Below, in pieces: positions 22,015-35,200 of a stretch of DNA of 53,727 bases. The DNA is from Saccoglossus kowalevskii (lineage: Eukaryota; Hemichordata; Enteropneusta; Harrimaniidae), in assembly GCF_000003605.2 (NCBI RefSeq), contig NW_003133344.1, positions 505,735 through 559,461 of the forward strand, given 5' to 3'. The notes below the pieces were generated by a model. That model searched no databases. It saw only the letters and a program-made list of their open reading frames with translations, and was not told where the DNA came from. The position numbers and the translations under genes are program-made. Each line of letters begins with the position of its first letter. The stretch's first letter is position 1.

Positions 22015-22745
22015 TCACTTTGTAGTACCATGTGTGTTCATTGAGGTACTGTTATGTATTGCTACGCAACACTAAATTATTACATAGTACTGAGCAATTC
22101 TGTACGTGCGTCCAATAGGTTACTACTACGTAATATCATTTACCACAGAAATAGTACGTAATACCGTACTCTGTAATACCATATAACACTGTACAATACT
22201 ATATGTGTTCAACAGGCTATTTGTAATAGTACATAATAATGTGCTTCATTATGTGTGTTCAATAGGTTATTACTCTATAATACTGTTACACAAAATCGTC
22301 TGTTATAATACAGTAACACTGTTACTACTATGTAATACCAGGTAATGAAATCGTATTTAGTACTACGCAGTAGTTCGTAACAATGTACAATACCATGTGT
22401 GTTCCATAGGTTACTACTATATATTACAATGTAACACTAAATTAGTACGAATACTGTGTAATACTACTTGCGTTCAATAGGCTATTTCTCTGTAATAACA
22501 TGTAACACTTGAATCGTATATAAACTGTAGAAAACCACATGTGTTCAATAGCTTATTACTCTGTAATACTATGTAATACTTGAATCGTAAGTAATAGTAC
22601 GTAACGCTGTACAAAACAATGTGTATCGAATATGATATTTACAGTATAATACTTCATAACACTAAAATCGTACGTAACACAGTGCAATAAAATCGTATGT
22701 AGTAATACGTAATCATACGTAACCCTGTACAATACTACGCAATAT
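22015..22745. repeat. Degenerate GTAATAC/TGTGTTCAATAGG repeat region
   Basis: A segment like TGTGTTCAATAGGTTATTACT recurs at about 22031, 22106, 22203, 22252, 22395, 22466, 22541 and 22621, with irregular spacing of roughly 50-140 bp. The intervening sequence is built from GTAATACTATGTAACACT-like words. It looks like an old, decayed tandem array. No open frame persists. Confidence 0.7.
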
Positions 22746-23167
22746 GGTCGTTGGTATTTGTTGTAATAAGATCTGATTTCCCAGTTCCCTTTGAAATGAA
22801 AAAAAAATCGATGAAGACACGATCTTCTAATAAATTAATGTATTAATAATATATTTCTTTAAAATCAAACAGACATTCAATATAAGAGCGTCATTACCCG
22901 TCTTGTCATGCTCGAACTCTGTATGTAGGCGGACTTTGATCAAATGCATCACTTGAATGGTAATTGAAGGCGACGTATACATATACCCGAAGATTGAAAA
23001 ATAACGCCATTGCTGCAGGTGTGCTTATCTAATTTTATTACGACATAGAATTGTAGTACGTGGTGTGCAAATACTATACTGGAATGCCTGTTCATTAGTG
23101 CTATCTACGAATACGCGTGCGTGGAACCATTCTCTTTTAAAAGCCAACTGAATTGTAATAATAACAA

Positions 23168-23203
23168 TGTTTCGTGTACGCAGATCTCCAAGCGCCTGCT
23201 CGG
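23168..23203 (+). CDS. Possible short first coding exon
   Basis: AACAATGTTTCG has A at -3. The frame reads MFRVRRSPSACS and meets the strong donor TCG/GTGAGT at 23204, phase 0. It sits at the left edge of the GC-richer patch that leads to the exon at 24121. Too short for a confident call, and no partner exon is proven. Confidence 0.2.
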
Positions 23204-23204
23204 T

Positions 23205-24120
23205 GAGTTATCTTTTCATTGGAACAACACTTTTGTTCGGGCTTTTAAAATAACGAGGCGCGTCATCGTCGTGGCATGATTAACTCGATATCGAGGTAAA
23301 ATGTTTGCTAGGTTGAGATACTGGCAGCTAGCTAGGTTCTTTCTCGTCACTTACCTAGCCTGCATTAACTAGTGCCCCTTAGCTCTGGCAGCAGTGTGCT
23401 CTGATCATTGTGTATGTGTTCTAGTGCATTTGTACACAGGTGACAAGCGGTATGGTTACTGACACCCACCACCTAGCAAAATAATATCAAAAGGACACCG
23501 GGAAGTAAGTACCGTACAGCAGATATGTATACCAACAACGTGGCGTTGCCACAGCTGCCGTGTTAGTGTATCGAGATGTCGCAACATGACGTGTCTTCGT
23601 CCCACGAGAAAACACCCTAGATCTAAAGATGATATCCATACCACGGAGTTGGCGCCACTTTATTGGATGCGTATTGCAGACGACAAGCACCGATCAGAGT
23701 GATTTACCGTGTCTTTGAGTCGATGGGTGATAGTGCTCAGTTCCACGGGACCTTGTGAGAAGTACACAGCCTCTACTCAAAGACACCACATTCTCCGCGA
23801 CACTCTTGGAGAAAGCGCGGTTATTTGCATCAATAGAAACAACGTTGTGCGCTTGACACGTTTTCGTCGCCGTTTGTGTAACTGCTACATGCTCAGCGTT
23901 TCTATGCTTCGCGAGTTGGACAACAACAAACACGGGATGTCCATTCTGTTGTGACGTACACACACAGGTAAAACCAACCCAAGTGCTGATTTGTACGAAC
24001 AAAACACACTGTTCAACTCAAAGCCGTCTATATTGCAATACACAACGTTTTGAGAAGTGACAGTAGTACAAAATAGGCTATTTTTGTATTTTTTTCGGAT
24101 TTATGAATTACCTACGCACG
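23205..24120. other. GC-richer upstream region of the 24121 exon
   Basis: Base composition is visibly more balanced than the surrounding DNA, with many CpG. Overlapping frames on both strands (for example 23694-24002 minus and 23709-23954 plus) reflect that composition and have no identifiable domain. Probably promoter or 5' untranslated sequence of the gene starting at 24121. Confidence 0.4.
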
Positions 24121-24452
24121 ATGGAAAAACAAGCGGGAAGCTACTCAAAGGGAAGTTCCGGTGAGGAAATGCGATCTTCAAGCAGGGCAAAATGTCTTCG
24201 CAAACACTGGGCTGGATTTATCCAGAAAGCCCGCACAATCGATAACCAACTCACACAGCCTAAACCCCATCTAGGCCTCCGTAGCATGGTTAGGGAATCT
24301 GTTTGTTTTATGTGGCCCATGGCCAGTATATCCGAGGAAGCGGACAACGAACTACGACGATGTCTTCAGCTTGGATTTGACCCCGAACCAGAACCAGACC
24401 TCGAACTTGGTGAATGTAGCGACGCTAGCGTCAGTGACGACTCCGACGACAG
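24121..24452 (+). CDS. First coding exon of an unrecognised acidic-tailed protein
   Basis: Frame of 110 codons plus two bases, ending at GACGACAG/GTAAGC, a near-consensus donor. I chose the ATG at 24121 (ACGATGG, A at -3 and G at +4) over 24103 (poor context). The protein begins MEKQAGSYSKGSSGEE. It has a basic segment with RAKCLRKHWAGFIQKAR and ends in an acidic low-complexity tail with EPEPDLELGE and DASVSDDSDD. The layout suggests a nuclear or regulatory protein, but I know no family match. A possible next exon is 24603-24709 (acceptor TATGTCAG, donor AACAG/GTAAGA), which fits in phase. Codon use is less AT-rich than in the surroundings. Confidence 0.55.
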
Positions 24453-24602
24453 GTAAGCACTGCTTTGATCGCGTGTTGGTTTGTACTGATTGCACGTTTA
24501 GATAACAAGTCACTATAGCTCCCCAGTTATTTCCACATCAGATTTTTATATTGCGGTCACGGTACTCTTTTAATAGTGTCACATTGCCACTGAGTATGTC
24601 AG

Positions 24603-24709
24603 TATTCTGTCTAAGATCACGTTGCTGGGTGGGCCTGTGGCATATAATTTCACGGCTTTCAAAACAATCACACTAATCACCGATTACCAAATCGTCCACA
24701 GTGAAACAG
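24603..24709 (+). CDS. Possible second exon of the 24121 gene
   Basis: After TGAGTATGTCAG one base completes the split codon, then 35 codons run to AACAG/GTAAGATT at 24710. The peptide includes ITLLGGPVAYNFTAFKTIT and DYQIVHSET. It leaves one base, matching in phase the exon beginning 28485. Phase agreement alone is weak support. Confidence 0.3.
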
Positions 24710-25027
24710 GTAAGATTGAATATGGTAAACCTCAACTATACGAACAAAATGTGGCATACTATATCTTTTTAATATACGACAAGTATATATTATTTATGTG
24801 TGTTGTAGATATGTTATTTTCAATAAATCAACATTTAAAACCCAAATAATATATTTTAATCATCAATCATTCTTAATTTAAAATTCAATGGCCAAATTTT
24901 CCTGGCGCGTTAATCAATCGTGAGACCCCCACCATTACGGGGTATACATCATACATATATACTAAATCAGTTTCAGATTTTGTAATGTGAACAAATTATA
25001 TAATAAAATTATTCTAGCGCGTGCTTA

Positions 25028-25164
25028 TTACGAAGGGCATGTAAATGGAAATATCGCTTCATAGTTGCGAACGGCTTTTTCTGCGATCAAATCGGAATCA
25101 TCAAAGTCGTTGATCGTCACTCGCCGACGGTATCCGGTATATGTTAACTCTGTGCAGCATCTTA
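25028..25164 (-). CDS. Possible 3'-terminal exon, minus strand
   Basis: On the minus strand TATATATTGCAG (acceptor at 25165-25166) opens into two bases plus 44 codons and TAA. The peptide begins RCCTELTYTGYRRRVTIND, continues FDDSDLIAEKAV and ends FPFTCPS. The composition is protein-like with a paired cysteine near the start. No upstream partner exon or polyadenylation signal was identified, and no family is recognised. Confidence 0.3.
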
Positions 25165-25238
25165 CTGCAATATATAAATGCAATGAATTAGTGACCTGTT
25201 CGTCACTGTGTACTTTCACACACAAATAATCTCACGCT

Positions 25239-25850
25239 GACTCACCTACGATGAATGAATGCATGAATGGGAGGCATTGTTATTGATGTGAACAGATGCT
25301 GCACGACTTTAATTTTAAAGTTTAATTAAAATGAAGCGCACACCATACTTTCTGTTATGCTTTGGAATTATTATTCCCCAAATGGTACTCAGCATCCTGG
25401 GCATAATATCGGTGTTATGTACTTATGCTTAAAACTGATCTTTAAACTCACAAACGAATATACTTCTTCTTGTAATGACGTTATCGATTCGTGTGGGAGC
25501 ATTCGATGCAGTACAACATGCACTATGGAGTTAGAACACGTATCGTACTTTGTGTATAAGTCGAACAAATGTCACAATCATTTATTTGACGCACGAACGT
25601 CAATATAAAAACGGCACCCGAGTACTCCGTTCCGTACTCCCGTTTTTGAAAAGAAAAACAATATTATGTGAGGATTCTATAGGCCATTATTAACAGTGTG
25701 TGTCAATATCATAAAAACAAAACAAACAAACACTGAGCTATGAGGTAAATCTATTGTTTGCATAACGGTAATGTGTTATGAACCTATTGGGATACAGTAT
25801 AATTACATACTTCTGAAACGATGCCTAACTATGCCGGGTCGTCATACATG
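25239..25850. other. Spacer before the 21-bp array
   Basis: An 83-codon plus-strand frame at 25357-25608 has no recognisable feature. Nothing else is seen. Confidence 0.5.
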
Positions 25851-26710
25851 TTAGACCCAATCATCACATACACAAACATATTCATTATATATGTAGACCT
25901 ATAATCACATATATATGTAGATCTAGTCGCCACATACAAAGACCTAGTCATCACGTATGTAGACCTATAACCACATACGTTGGTTAATTCGTCACATATG
26001 CAGATCTATTCGTTACATATGTAACCCTATTCATCACATATGTAACCCTATTCGTCACATGCAGACATATCCGTCACATGTGTAGACCCATTCGTCACAT
26101 GTGCAGACCCATTCGTCACATACGTAGACCTAGTCGTCACATATGTAGACCTAGTCGTCACATATGTAGACCTAGTTGTCACATATGCAGACCTATCCGT
26201 TACATGTGTAAACCTATTCCTAACATATATAGACCCATTCGTCACATTTGTAGACCCATTCGTCACATATGTAGACCCATTCGTCACACGTGTAGACCTA
26301 GTCGTCATATGTATAGACCTAGTCGTCACATATGTAGATCTAGTCGTCACATATGCAGACCTATTTGTCTCATGTGTAGACATATTCGTCACATATATAG
26401 ACCTATTCGTCACATGTGTAGACCCATTCGTCACATATGTAGATCCATTCGTCACATGCGTAGACCTAGTCGTCACATGTGTAGACCTAGTCGTCACATA
26501 TGTAGACCTAGTCGTCATATATGTAATCCTATTCGTCACATATGTAGACCTATTCGTCATATATGCAGACCTATCCGTTTCATGTGTAGACCCATTCATC
26601 ACATATGTAGACCTACCTGTCACATGTGTAGACCTAGTCGTCACTTATGTAAACCTAGTCGTCACATATGTGGACCTAGTCGTCACATATGCATACCTAT
26701 TCATCACGTA
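25850..26710. repeat. 21-bp minisatellite (about 40 copies)
   Basis: Period 21, for example TAGTCGTCACATATGTAGACC, with alternating CCTAGTCGTC / CCTATTCGTC / CCCATTCGTC variants. Because 21 is a multiple of three and stops are rare in two frames, long heptad-repeat open frames appear on both strands (about 226 and 198 codons). They are by-products of the repeat. The first copies (25850-26000) are more degenerate. Confidence 0.97.
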
Positions 26711-27345
26711 ACTAGACATAACATCAACATATACAGACATAGTCCTCCCATAAGTTGACATAACAATCACATAAAATACCTAGTCGTCCCATAAGTAGAC
26801 ATAACTATCACATATATAGATCTAGTCGTCCCATAACTGGGCATAACCATCACATATATAGACCTAGTCGTCACATAAGTAGACATAACCATCACATATA
26901 GACCGAGTCGTCACATAAGTGGACATAACCATCATATAGACCTAGTCGTCACATAACTAGACATAACCATCACATATCTGGACCAAGTCGTCTCATAAGT
27001 AGGCATAACCATCACATATATAGACCTAGTCGTCACATAATTAGACATAACCATCTCATATATAGACCGAGTTGTCACATAAATAGACATAACCATCACA
27101 TATGTAGACCGAGTCGTCACATAAGTAGACGTAGCCATTATATATATAGACCTAGTCGTCACATAAGTAGACATAATCATCACATATAGACCTAGTCGTC
27201 ACATAAGTAGACATAACCATCACATATAGACCTAGTCGTCACATAAGTAGACATAACCATCACATATAGACCCAGTCGTCACATAAGTAGACATAACCAT
27301 CACATATAAAGACCTAGTTGTCACATAATAAGACTTAGCTATCAC
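26711..27345. repeat. 42/40-bp dimeric minisatellite derived from the 21-bp array
   Basis: Two diverged 21-mers alternate: CCTAGTCGTCACATAAGTAG and ACATAACCATCACATATATAG, giving a 42-bp unit. From about 27170 to 27310 the unit has lost one TA (CACATATAG) and becomes a nearly perfect 40-bp repeat, the most homogeneous part. The array decays after 27345. Confidence 0.95.
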
Positions 27346-28484
27346 AGACCAAGACGTCAGATATGCGCACCTAATGGTTACATGTATTTCAGCCTAATCG
27401 CCAGAAGTATAAACACAGTCACATATGTAGAATTAGTCATTGTATATACATAGACATAGTAGTACATGTAGGCACGTCCATTGCATGTTCATACTACTTC
27501 GCCTCTGCGCGTGTTGCACTAGAGATGTTTGATTCACTCTCAAGCACAAAAGTTTCCTAACGAAATTATGTTCAACCATTGTGATCCCACAGGACACGCG
27601 ATTGCGTTTTTATTTTGTAATTTCCACTTAAAGTCAAGCAGTGACGTGACATAGACGTCGCTAGTCGAAAGATTCAGTGTGATGAAGACTACAGGGACGA
27701 TGACTGAAAGGATGTTAAATAAAAGAGCACTTGTGGGTATATTTCTTCTTTTTTAACATCAGAAGTGGTTAACACGTGACTATGATTGACAGGAGCACTA
27801 AGCACGTTTTACTATTCATTTAAAAAAAAAATCACAGGCACATGAGATACTCTGGGTTTAATATTTGCTCAACTAACATTCACGCTCTTCCGCAAACAAT
27901 GTTACAACCAACAACACTGACAGCTGCACAACCTCTGTGAAGCTACCTATAGTTTGCAAATGACCAGCCCAAGAATTTGTAAAATTTAAATGTTCACATA
28001 TACGTTGTGTACAATTAATGTCCAACGAATAAAAGGATGTGTGGTAACACCACAATACCATACACAATGTTACATATGAGGTTGATGCCGATCTGGGTAT
28101 ACTGATGTATAATTTATAATCACATTCTCCCGAATCATATTGCAAACAAATAATAATAATGATGGATTAACAAAAAAACAAACAAGCAAAAAACTGTACC
28201 CAACGTCACGGAAGCCATATACCAACAAAACTATAGTACGAATTGTTTTTTTGGTAACATATATAGCCACTTTAATTTGTAAACAAATACTGATTTAAAA
28301 ATACTGTTGTCGATGATTTATATTGTTGATAATCAGTACTATCGTCGAACTGCGTGTTTGGACCTTAATGTTGCCTTGAGTATGTTAGTGTCCAAGTCGT
28401 GTATATGGAATATATGGTGCCTGAAAGATGACACGATTATATATTATATACATACAACGGAATATTTTTACCATATCTTTGCAG
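27346..28484. other. Spacer after the array
   Basis: Degenerate remnants of the array to about 27480, then no supported coding sequence. Minus-strand frames at 27873-28270 lack features. Confidence 0.5.
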
Positions 28485-28648
28485 AACTGAAGGCAGATAT
28501 TCTGATCTCTAGACCAAAACACTCCCAACACGTGCATTATTTAGTGGATTTATATAAACAAAACACGAGAACCTTACGGGCTAACATTTCAAAACTGGGT
28601 TCTATCAGCTACGTTGATATTATTATTATCCACCATGGAACGTGCTTG
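28485..28648 (+). CDS. Probable internal coding exon, function unknown
   Basis: The acceptor CCATATCTTTGCAG ends at 28484 and the donor TGCTTG/GTGAGC starts at 28649. The 164-nt exon is open throughout: two bases, then 54 codons, ending in phase 0. It includes LKADILISRPKHSQHVHYLV, then DLYKQNTRTLRANISKLG and IIHHGTCL. The exon length, both splice sites and the mixed residue composition are what an internal animal exon looks like. Its entry phase fits the exon at 24603-24709. I cannot name the family. Confidence 0.4.
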
Positions 28649-29220
28649 GTGAGCCAATTACTGTATGACGCAGGGAGTTTGTGTTATCGTTCCTTCTTTG
28701 GCTTGGAAGCATATCGCCTGTGATATGCAGAGATGATCTCAGACACACTATTGTCGCTGAATAACATCGACGCCAATGACATCCTTCTACATAATTGAAG
28801 TCGACTCATTGATTGTTTCGCTAAGGCTTTTGTGATTTAAAAATTACTGTACTAGGCGGCTGTAGAGATTTAAATTTTGATTGATTTTCCTTCCTGCCAT
28901 GATTTGAATAACACATATGGAATCAATGTTTAACATGAATATGTCCATGTGTTTCAGAGAGGTAGACCGGAACCAATTGATAGAGAGATAATATATATAT
29001 ATATTTTGCCTTCTAAAAAATGTATAAATCTAATCATGTATCAGTTAGATAACAGATGTGATTACCGGTGTTCCACAAAAGGCAAGTGATGATAACGTCA
29101 CTATTTAATGTTGAGAAGGGATGCATTACATTATTTTTTGGCGTGAAACAATCACTGCTCTGAAGAACTCATGACGAATCAACTGCATATGGCATGCCAC
29201 CACGTGGCAAAGTAATGTGT
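28649..29220. other. Spacer
   Basis: No coding sequence is supported; contains a short TA run near 28990. Confidence 0.5.
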
Positions 29221-29270
29221 NNNNNNNNNNNNNNNNNNNNNNNNNNNNNNNNNNNNNNNNNNNNNNNNNN
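29221..29270. other. Assembly gap (50 N)
   Basis: Fifty N characters; the true gap size is unknown. Confidence 1.
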
Positions 29271-32200
29271 AAATTACATCATTAATTATCGCCCTCTGCG
29301 AGCATATATTAACATCAATAAATACATAACTATAAATACGAAATTACAAAATACGTCACAATCGCTAATGCCTTTAACGCCGTACACTTGACTCAAATGG
29401 CCGTCGAGATCTCGTGAAAAGCGAGGCAGCGCAAGACTTGTTTTTGACCCTTGAGTAGTCTTCCATTCTTCCAGCCCGAAGAACGCGATGACGAGAAAAA
29501 AAGAACACTATTGTGGTGGCAAAGCAAGTCTCGTGGCTCTCTCACTGCAAACGAGATCTCGACGGTCATTTGATCTCAGGTCTATCACGTGCTTCTTCGC
29601 CTTATTACAACAGTGAAAAAATTAAAAAAATGTACAAAAACGACTGAAAAAACAAGAACAGAATTATGCATTTTGGAGATAGTATATACGCATACGTGAC
29701 GAAACACGATATAGAGGAATTCTAAAGTAAAAAAAAAATCGATTCTTAAAGATTTAGATGTGTAGATAGGGACAGTGGTTGAATAGATCTAAGCATTCAT
29801 GTATAGTGCATTGCTTAATCCCTCTGACACCAATGGGACATTATACAAGTTGTAAAAAGTTTGACCTGGTTGTGAGGCATTAGTTCCGACCTTTAAATAA
29901 CAATCTTTTATTCCAGGTTATATGATGTGGATAGATAAGTTGGTGATTTATATGATACCTTTCGTATGTCACGTTTGTCCTTATACCCGTTTATTACACC
30001 TATTAGGAGAGAACTATGCATCGTTAGCTTGTACGATAACAATTATAGATAAGAATACTAACACATGAATACTAAAATATTGAAATAAAATTGTGTTTTA
30101 CGTTTTTGGTCACACATAACCTTTCAGTGACGTACAACGAGTGTTTTATATACCATTGGCGTCAACATGGTTACTGGACTTATTGTTGTATTATGCACAT
30201 TTCCTGGGATATACTAGTTTTTAATAATGTCTGAAAACAAGGCCTGACATTTATTGAACTGGTTTTAGAAATTTGTTAACCATTCATGAAAACATTTTCT
30301 TCATCGGCCTTGGAATACATAATATTATTTTTCTGCTTTATTGATTATATGATGGCGATATATTGGGGGAAGTAATTTTCCCGGCGATTGACATACGTCT
30401 TTTGTTTAAAGGAAACTGTTCTCAGAGGAATAGAAATGACTGACATTTCAAAGTGGATGGTCTGTGATTGGATACTAAATTATTCAGACATAGTCTCTTG
30501 TTTTGTCAAGGTTTTGGAATTGCGCTAATGTAATTGATATGGTGATTAGCCTGATATATGCATATATGTTTTATAGACATTAGGTCAATAATAGTATACA
30601 ATCTTGAATTCGGTTAAGAAAGATTGAATATTAAAAAAAACTAAACAATCTAAACAAATTCTGGTATGCTTGTGTGGTATGGTAACTCTGGTGTGTTTGT
30701 GACAAACTCTGTTTGCGATCAGCAGGCCTACGTTGGTAAACAAAATACCCGTTAGGTTATGTTCCTAAGTTAGTGTCTAAGCATGCAATGATTTTCATTA
30801 TGATATTAGACCACAAGGAAGTCCATACATTATTGTCCATTTGTGTATCTTTCCGAGATGTTAATAGAGATAAAGCAGATGCCACAACTATCGAGTAATA
30901 TTCTTATCATACCAAAATATCAGAGACTCTTACTGATTCGGAAAATTGCTAGCACACAAAAACTTTTGAGAAAAAAACAACAAACACATTAGTAGTGATA
31001 TGTGCATGATGAAACATGCTTATCTTTCAGGCAAACAAGAATGTAATTTTAGACAAATGTCGAGTATAATAAATGCCTTCTTCATAAATTGAAAGAAAAT
31101 TATTCTTAATATCATGAAAAAGGGAAGACAAATATACTTTCAAAATTGTGCTTATCAATGAGCATACATATAAAATATCTTAGCCTAGCTTCTGCTAGGT
31201 TAAACTTGACCTCATATTTAAATCACCACGACCCTAACCACATATTGAATTAATCCATTGAATGTGTACAAAAAAAGAATCGAAACGATTTCCAAACATA
31301 TATCATAAAACATTATTGTATCGGTATTAGCATGCACATGTCGTTTATGCCCGATTTATCACTAGTCTATGCGATTTTGGAAATATATGTGTCCCCTAAC
31401 TACAATTGAGTAGTTACAGCTGCGTTTAAATGGTCTTAAAACATTTTGCTACTAAGATCTTTCTTCCTGATTCTACACATCCCTGGTGTATCACTACAGA
31501 CGCAGATGAAAAATAACATATTCAAAAAGGAATCTTAGTATTTATTTTATTGCTCCTTAGTAGTTTTAGGCATGCTGGTCACCTCATATTCTGTTAATTG
31601 TGAAATGGGGATTTCCGGGACTGTTGGCTTCGTATCGTACATCCCAATCAGCTAGTGGTGTTTCCATCTTTTAAGTCCCTACAAACATTCAATTGTAAAA
31701 TGCGTTCTGATTGCCAACCATGTCTAGATAAACCCTTGTAATTCCAGCAAAAGTTCACTTAGTTATACAAGATAATATATTCTAGCTTTGTATATATTCG
31801 TAGCTATTAAATTGCCTGTGTCTGTATTCGTGGTTTATTTCATGTACTTAAGTTCTTTGAAAACTTTGACCTTTGCCACGTCATTTCTTTGGTGTGATTT
31901 CCAAGCACTGCGACAGTCATCTCATGCCTACACTCCAATTGTGTGAGCATCGCCCTCGAATACACTAGAGAAAAATGCTTTGATTGATTCTTGTTGGTGA
32001 AAACCATCGTATACAAACTTTACTTTTATCACGATTCGCTATTCAACAATACACCCAATTAATCCCAACAAATTCAATTAAGGCTTTTTTATTCCTTACG
32101 CTTAAAGGATGTCTAATACGGAGAGCAATTAGATATTCGACCTGTTAATAATAAAGCTAACGAGAACATGAGAACATTAAGACACAATGCCTCATTAACA

Positions 32201-35200
32201 AGAGTAACTGTACTACTAGACTACGGTTTTCACGTGGAATGAAACATTAATGCACTTGCGTACACATATTGAACCACATTAAAAACTGCACTGCAAAGGT
32301 CAACTGAGTACTAACATTTGTAGATACACAGTTTACTTTACTATTAAATTCAAATGTTTCATGACCATTTGCAAAAGAACCGTAACATATTTCTGACATT
32401 ATTACAAGATATTACATATCACCTAAAGTTATGTTACAAAGTTACAAAAATGGATGGAGTTACTGAATTGACAATATAAATACAACTGTGCCGTTTTGAC
32501 AATATTACAGTACAAGTAAAACACAGAATTATAACAATGAAGGTTGGCCGCGATAATGAATTACCCGTGTGTCAAGGTATGACAATGTTTAGAAGGCTTG
32601 AAATCACATGTATCTTATCTGAGTGGTGCTTGAGTAATATGTAACGTAATTACTCGTTAGATTGAGATAACATTTGCTAGATGTGTGGTTTGCTTAATTC
32701 TAAGATTCGCAGCCTGATACAGAAACTAATTAGATGTAACATGGATCGTATATGGGTGGACAATGATTACTTGTCATCCTTAATCGTATAAGATAGTAAT
32801 TACTGAAGACTTCATTCATTATCATATTGTTTAGTCTAGGTTTATTCCTACCCCATCATATGTTAGATACCCCTAGTTAAGTATTAATATAGCTTAATTG
32901 CTTGAGTTTATGTCGTAAATGATGAAATAATTATATAATTTTACAACAGAAACATCCAAAAGAAAAACGGCGAATGATGAATACCGGCCCTGATTCTATA
33001 GACACCTTGCATGTATTCTACAACGCGTCGATCGCGATTGGCAACGGTTTTTAAATGAGAGACACAAAATCACGATCCACAGAAGCCAGGTAATTATTTT
33101 ACATAGAAAACCTGATATTGAAAATGTGCCAGAAACTCATTAGATGCTCGCTCTGAGTACGGGTACTAGTGAATGTCGTATTAGAAACCCGTCGACGTCT
33201 GACCTTTATATTTGCATTTCCGATTAGTTACACGGATAAGTATTGATCACACTCCCCTGGCTAATCATAGTCATAGTGTGTTGCTTTGTTATATTTGACA
33301 GGGATATAATAGAAACAACTTCAAATAAAGCGAGCCTATTTTGCTTGCGGGCGTGACATTATAGATGCTTAATGCTAGGCATGGGACACATGTCGGATAA
33401 TTCTATTAATCGCGAAAAAGTCTTATGAATAACAAATCGAAAGTTCACAAATCAATGTTTTTTTGACTTGTGAGTACATTTTAGTATAAATATTAGTCTT
33501 TCTTTGAATGTGGTACAAATAATGTCTGTGGAACTTTCTATACACTATATCCAAGACATAGCCACGCTATCTTAGTGATCCACTGATGCGCAAATTTATG
33601 ATAACAGACGTTCTAAGTGCCCAACATGATAGCTGCTAGGGGAGCCTAATATAACATCTAAGATATTTATGGCGTGTAAATAAGAACAGGTTTACCTTTT
33701 TTTATTTACTTTTGGCGAATTGTGACAACGAAACCCAGCCCACCGAAGGAATGCAAACAGCAAAGATATTTTATTGTTGTCTGGCTACCTATTTTAAAGC
33801 AGCAAAGTTTCATTTTGGCGTGAATGGTGAATAACATGGATTATTTTTTAAATTAGTTTGGGAATTATCCACCATCTTTACTGAACTATCAAGCGTATAG
33901 GACGAATGGATGGTGATTTCGAAGCAGTTATTTGTACATTCCAGGTGAAACAAATCTGTAATGGACCCGTAATTATCATTTGATTGTCTATTCCACATTT
34001 CATAAATATTCTAAACAAGGCGTACTGGAACGTTAATTCATTGATAACATGTTTTATTTTCATTATGGCTGATAAATTATGTGAAGACGTGGGGGCGTGC
34101 AGAGTATCCAACGGTTATGTCTTATTGTGGCGACTAAGTAGAAACGATTAGAATCAAAGCAATGTAAATCTACTATGTAGATATATGTGTGATTATTTGT
34201 ACTCGATAACAGGGTTATTACTGTACTATTTTCGAACGGAGATATCACAGATTTGGATTTTATACGTCCATTCCCAATAGTCTTATTTTTGTTCGAGGAG
34301 GTTATCCGAAATTCAAGATAAACTGATTACCAGATTTTAGTCAGAATACATTTTGCTGAAAAGAAAAGGTCACATTTTAATCACTGTTTATCAGTCAAGA
34401 ATCTGGCGGAATGAATATTCTTGGACAGGCTTTATTTGTGCTTATCGGAAGTGATAAATTGACTATGCATTAAACGGAAATTTCCGAGTAATACATTAAA
34501 GCAGCTGATTGATTAACCTATAACTGAATACTTAATCTCGAATATAAGATACTCCCAACCTGTACCAATAAATTTAGAACTAAGGGGCGAACCATTATTT
34601 TTGAAATGAATACCAAATTTGAAATTCAGTCACCACCGAACATGAATGATGTTCGTGCCTCTTTTCATTATGTGCTATCTTTTTTTTCTGATTCAAGCAT
34701 AATATATCCTCTCAATATAGATGGTGGTACTATATGTTATGTGTTTTGTTTTCATTGAAGCATAAATTGACCAACGAACAAAAATGATTGTTGTACCCGG
34801 CGTGACTACACTTGAATATATAGAACATGATGAAATATGGTATTACTACCATCACCATTTAGTGATGACCATGCCTGAATAGGAATGGAATACGGTACGA
34901 CCATAATTTATTTGGGTTGTATCTATGTTTAAACAAATAACATATTCTAAAAAAAGGGCATGACCATTATCTATGTTTGGTGGTGACTAGAAACAGAACA
35001 ATGCATAACACATAATGAAATGATGGTCTTGCCCTAGAACACATTGTATAGTGAGTCTTGTTTCTCGTCGTGCAATAATCGACATATTATGCAATTGTGT
35101 TATTAATTATATTCAAAGTCCAGCATCATTAATTTACCTACGTAACATAATTCGTTTATTAGTGCACTACGCATTATGTATTAGGTTTTGGTTATTGAGT

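Noticed and set aside
21934-22086. Open frame after TTTGTTTTCAG
   Set aside because: About 50 codons of low-information sequence running into the degenerate repeat; no homology or donor.
23694-24002. 102-codon minus-strand frame
   Set aside because: Lies in a GC-richer patch where stops are rarer on both strands; no domain, no splice signals, antisense to a likely promoter.
26048-26758. Heptad-repeat proteins of about 200 codons on both strands
   Set aside because: By-products of a 21-bp non-coding array whose unit is a multiple of three; no splice or start evidence, and both strands are equally open.
26932-27183. Minus-strand Met/Thr/Tyr-rich repeat frame
   Set aside because: Same cause, from the 42-bp dimer array.
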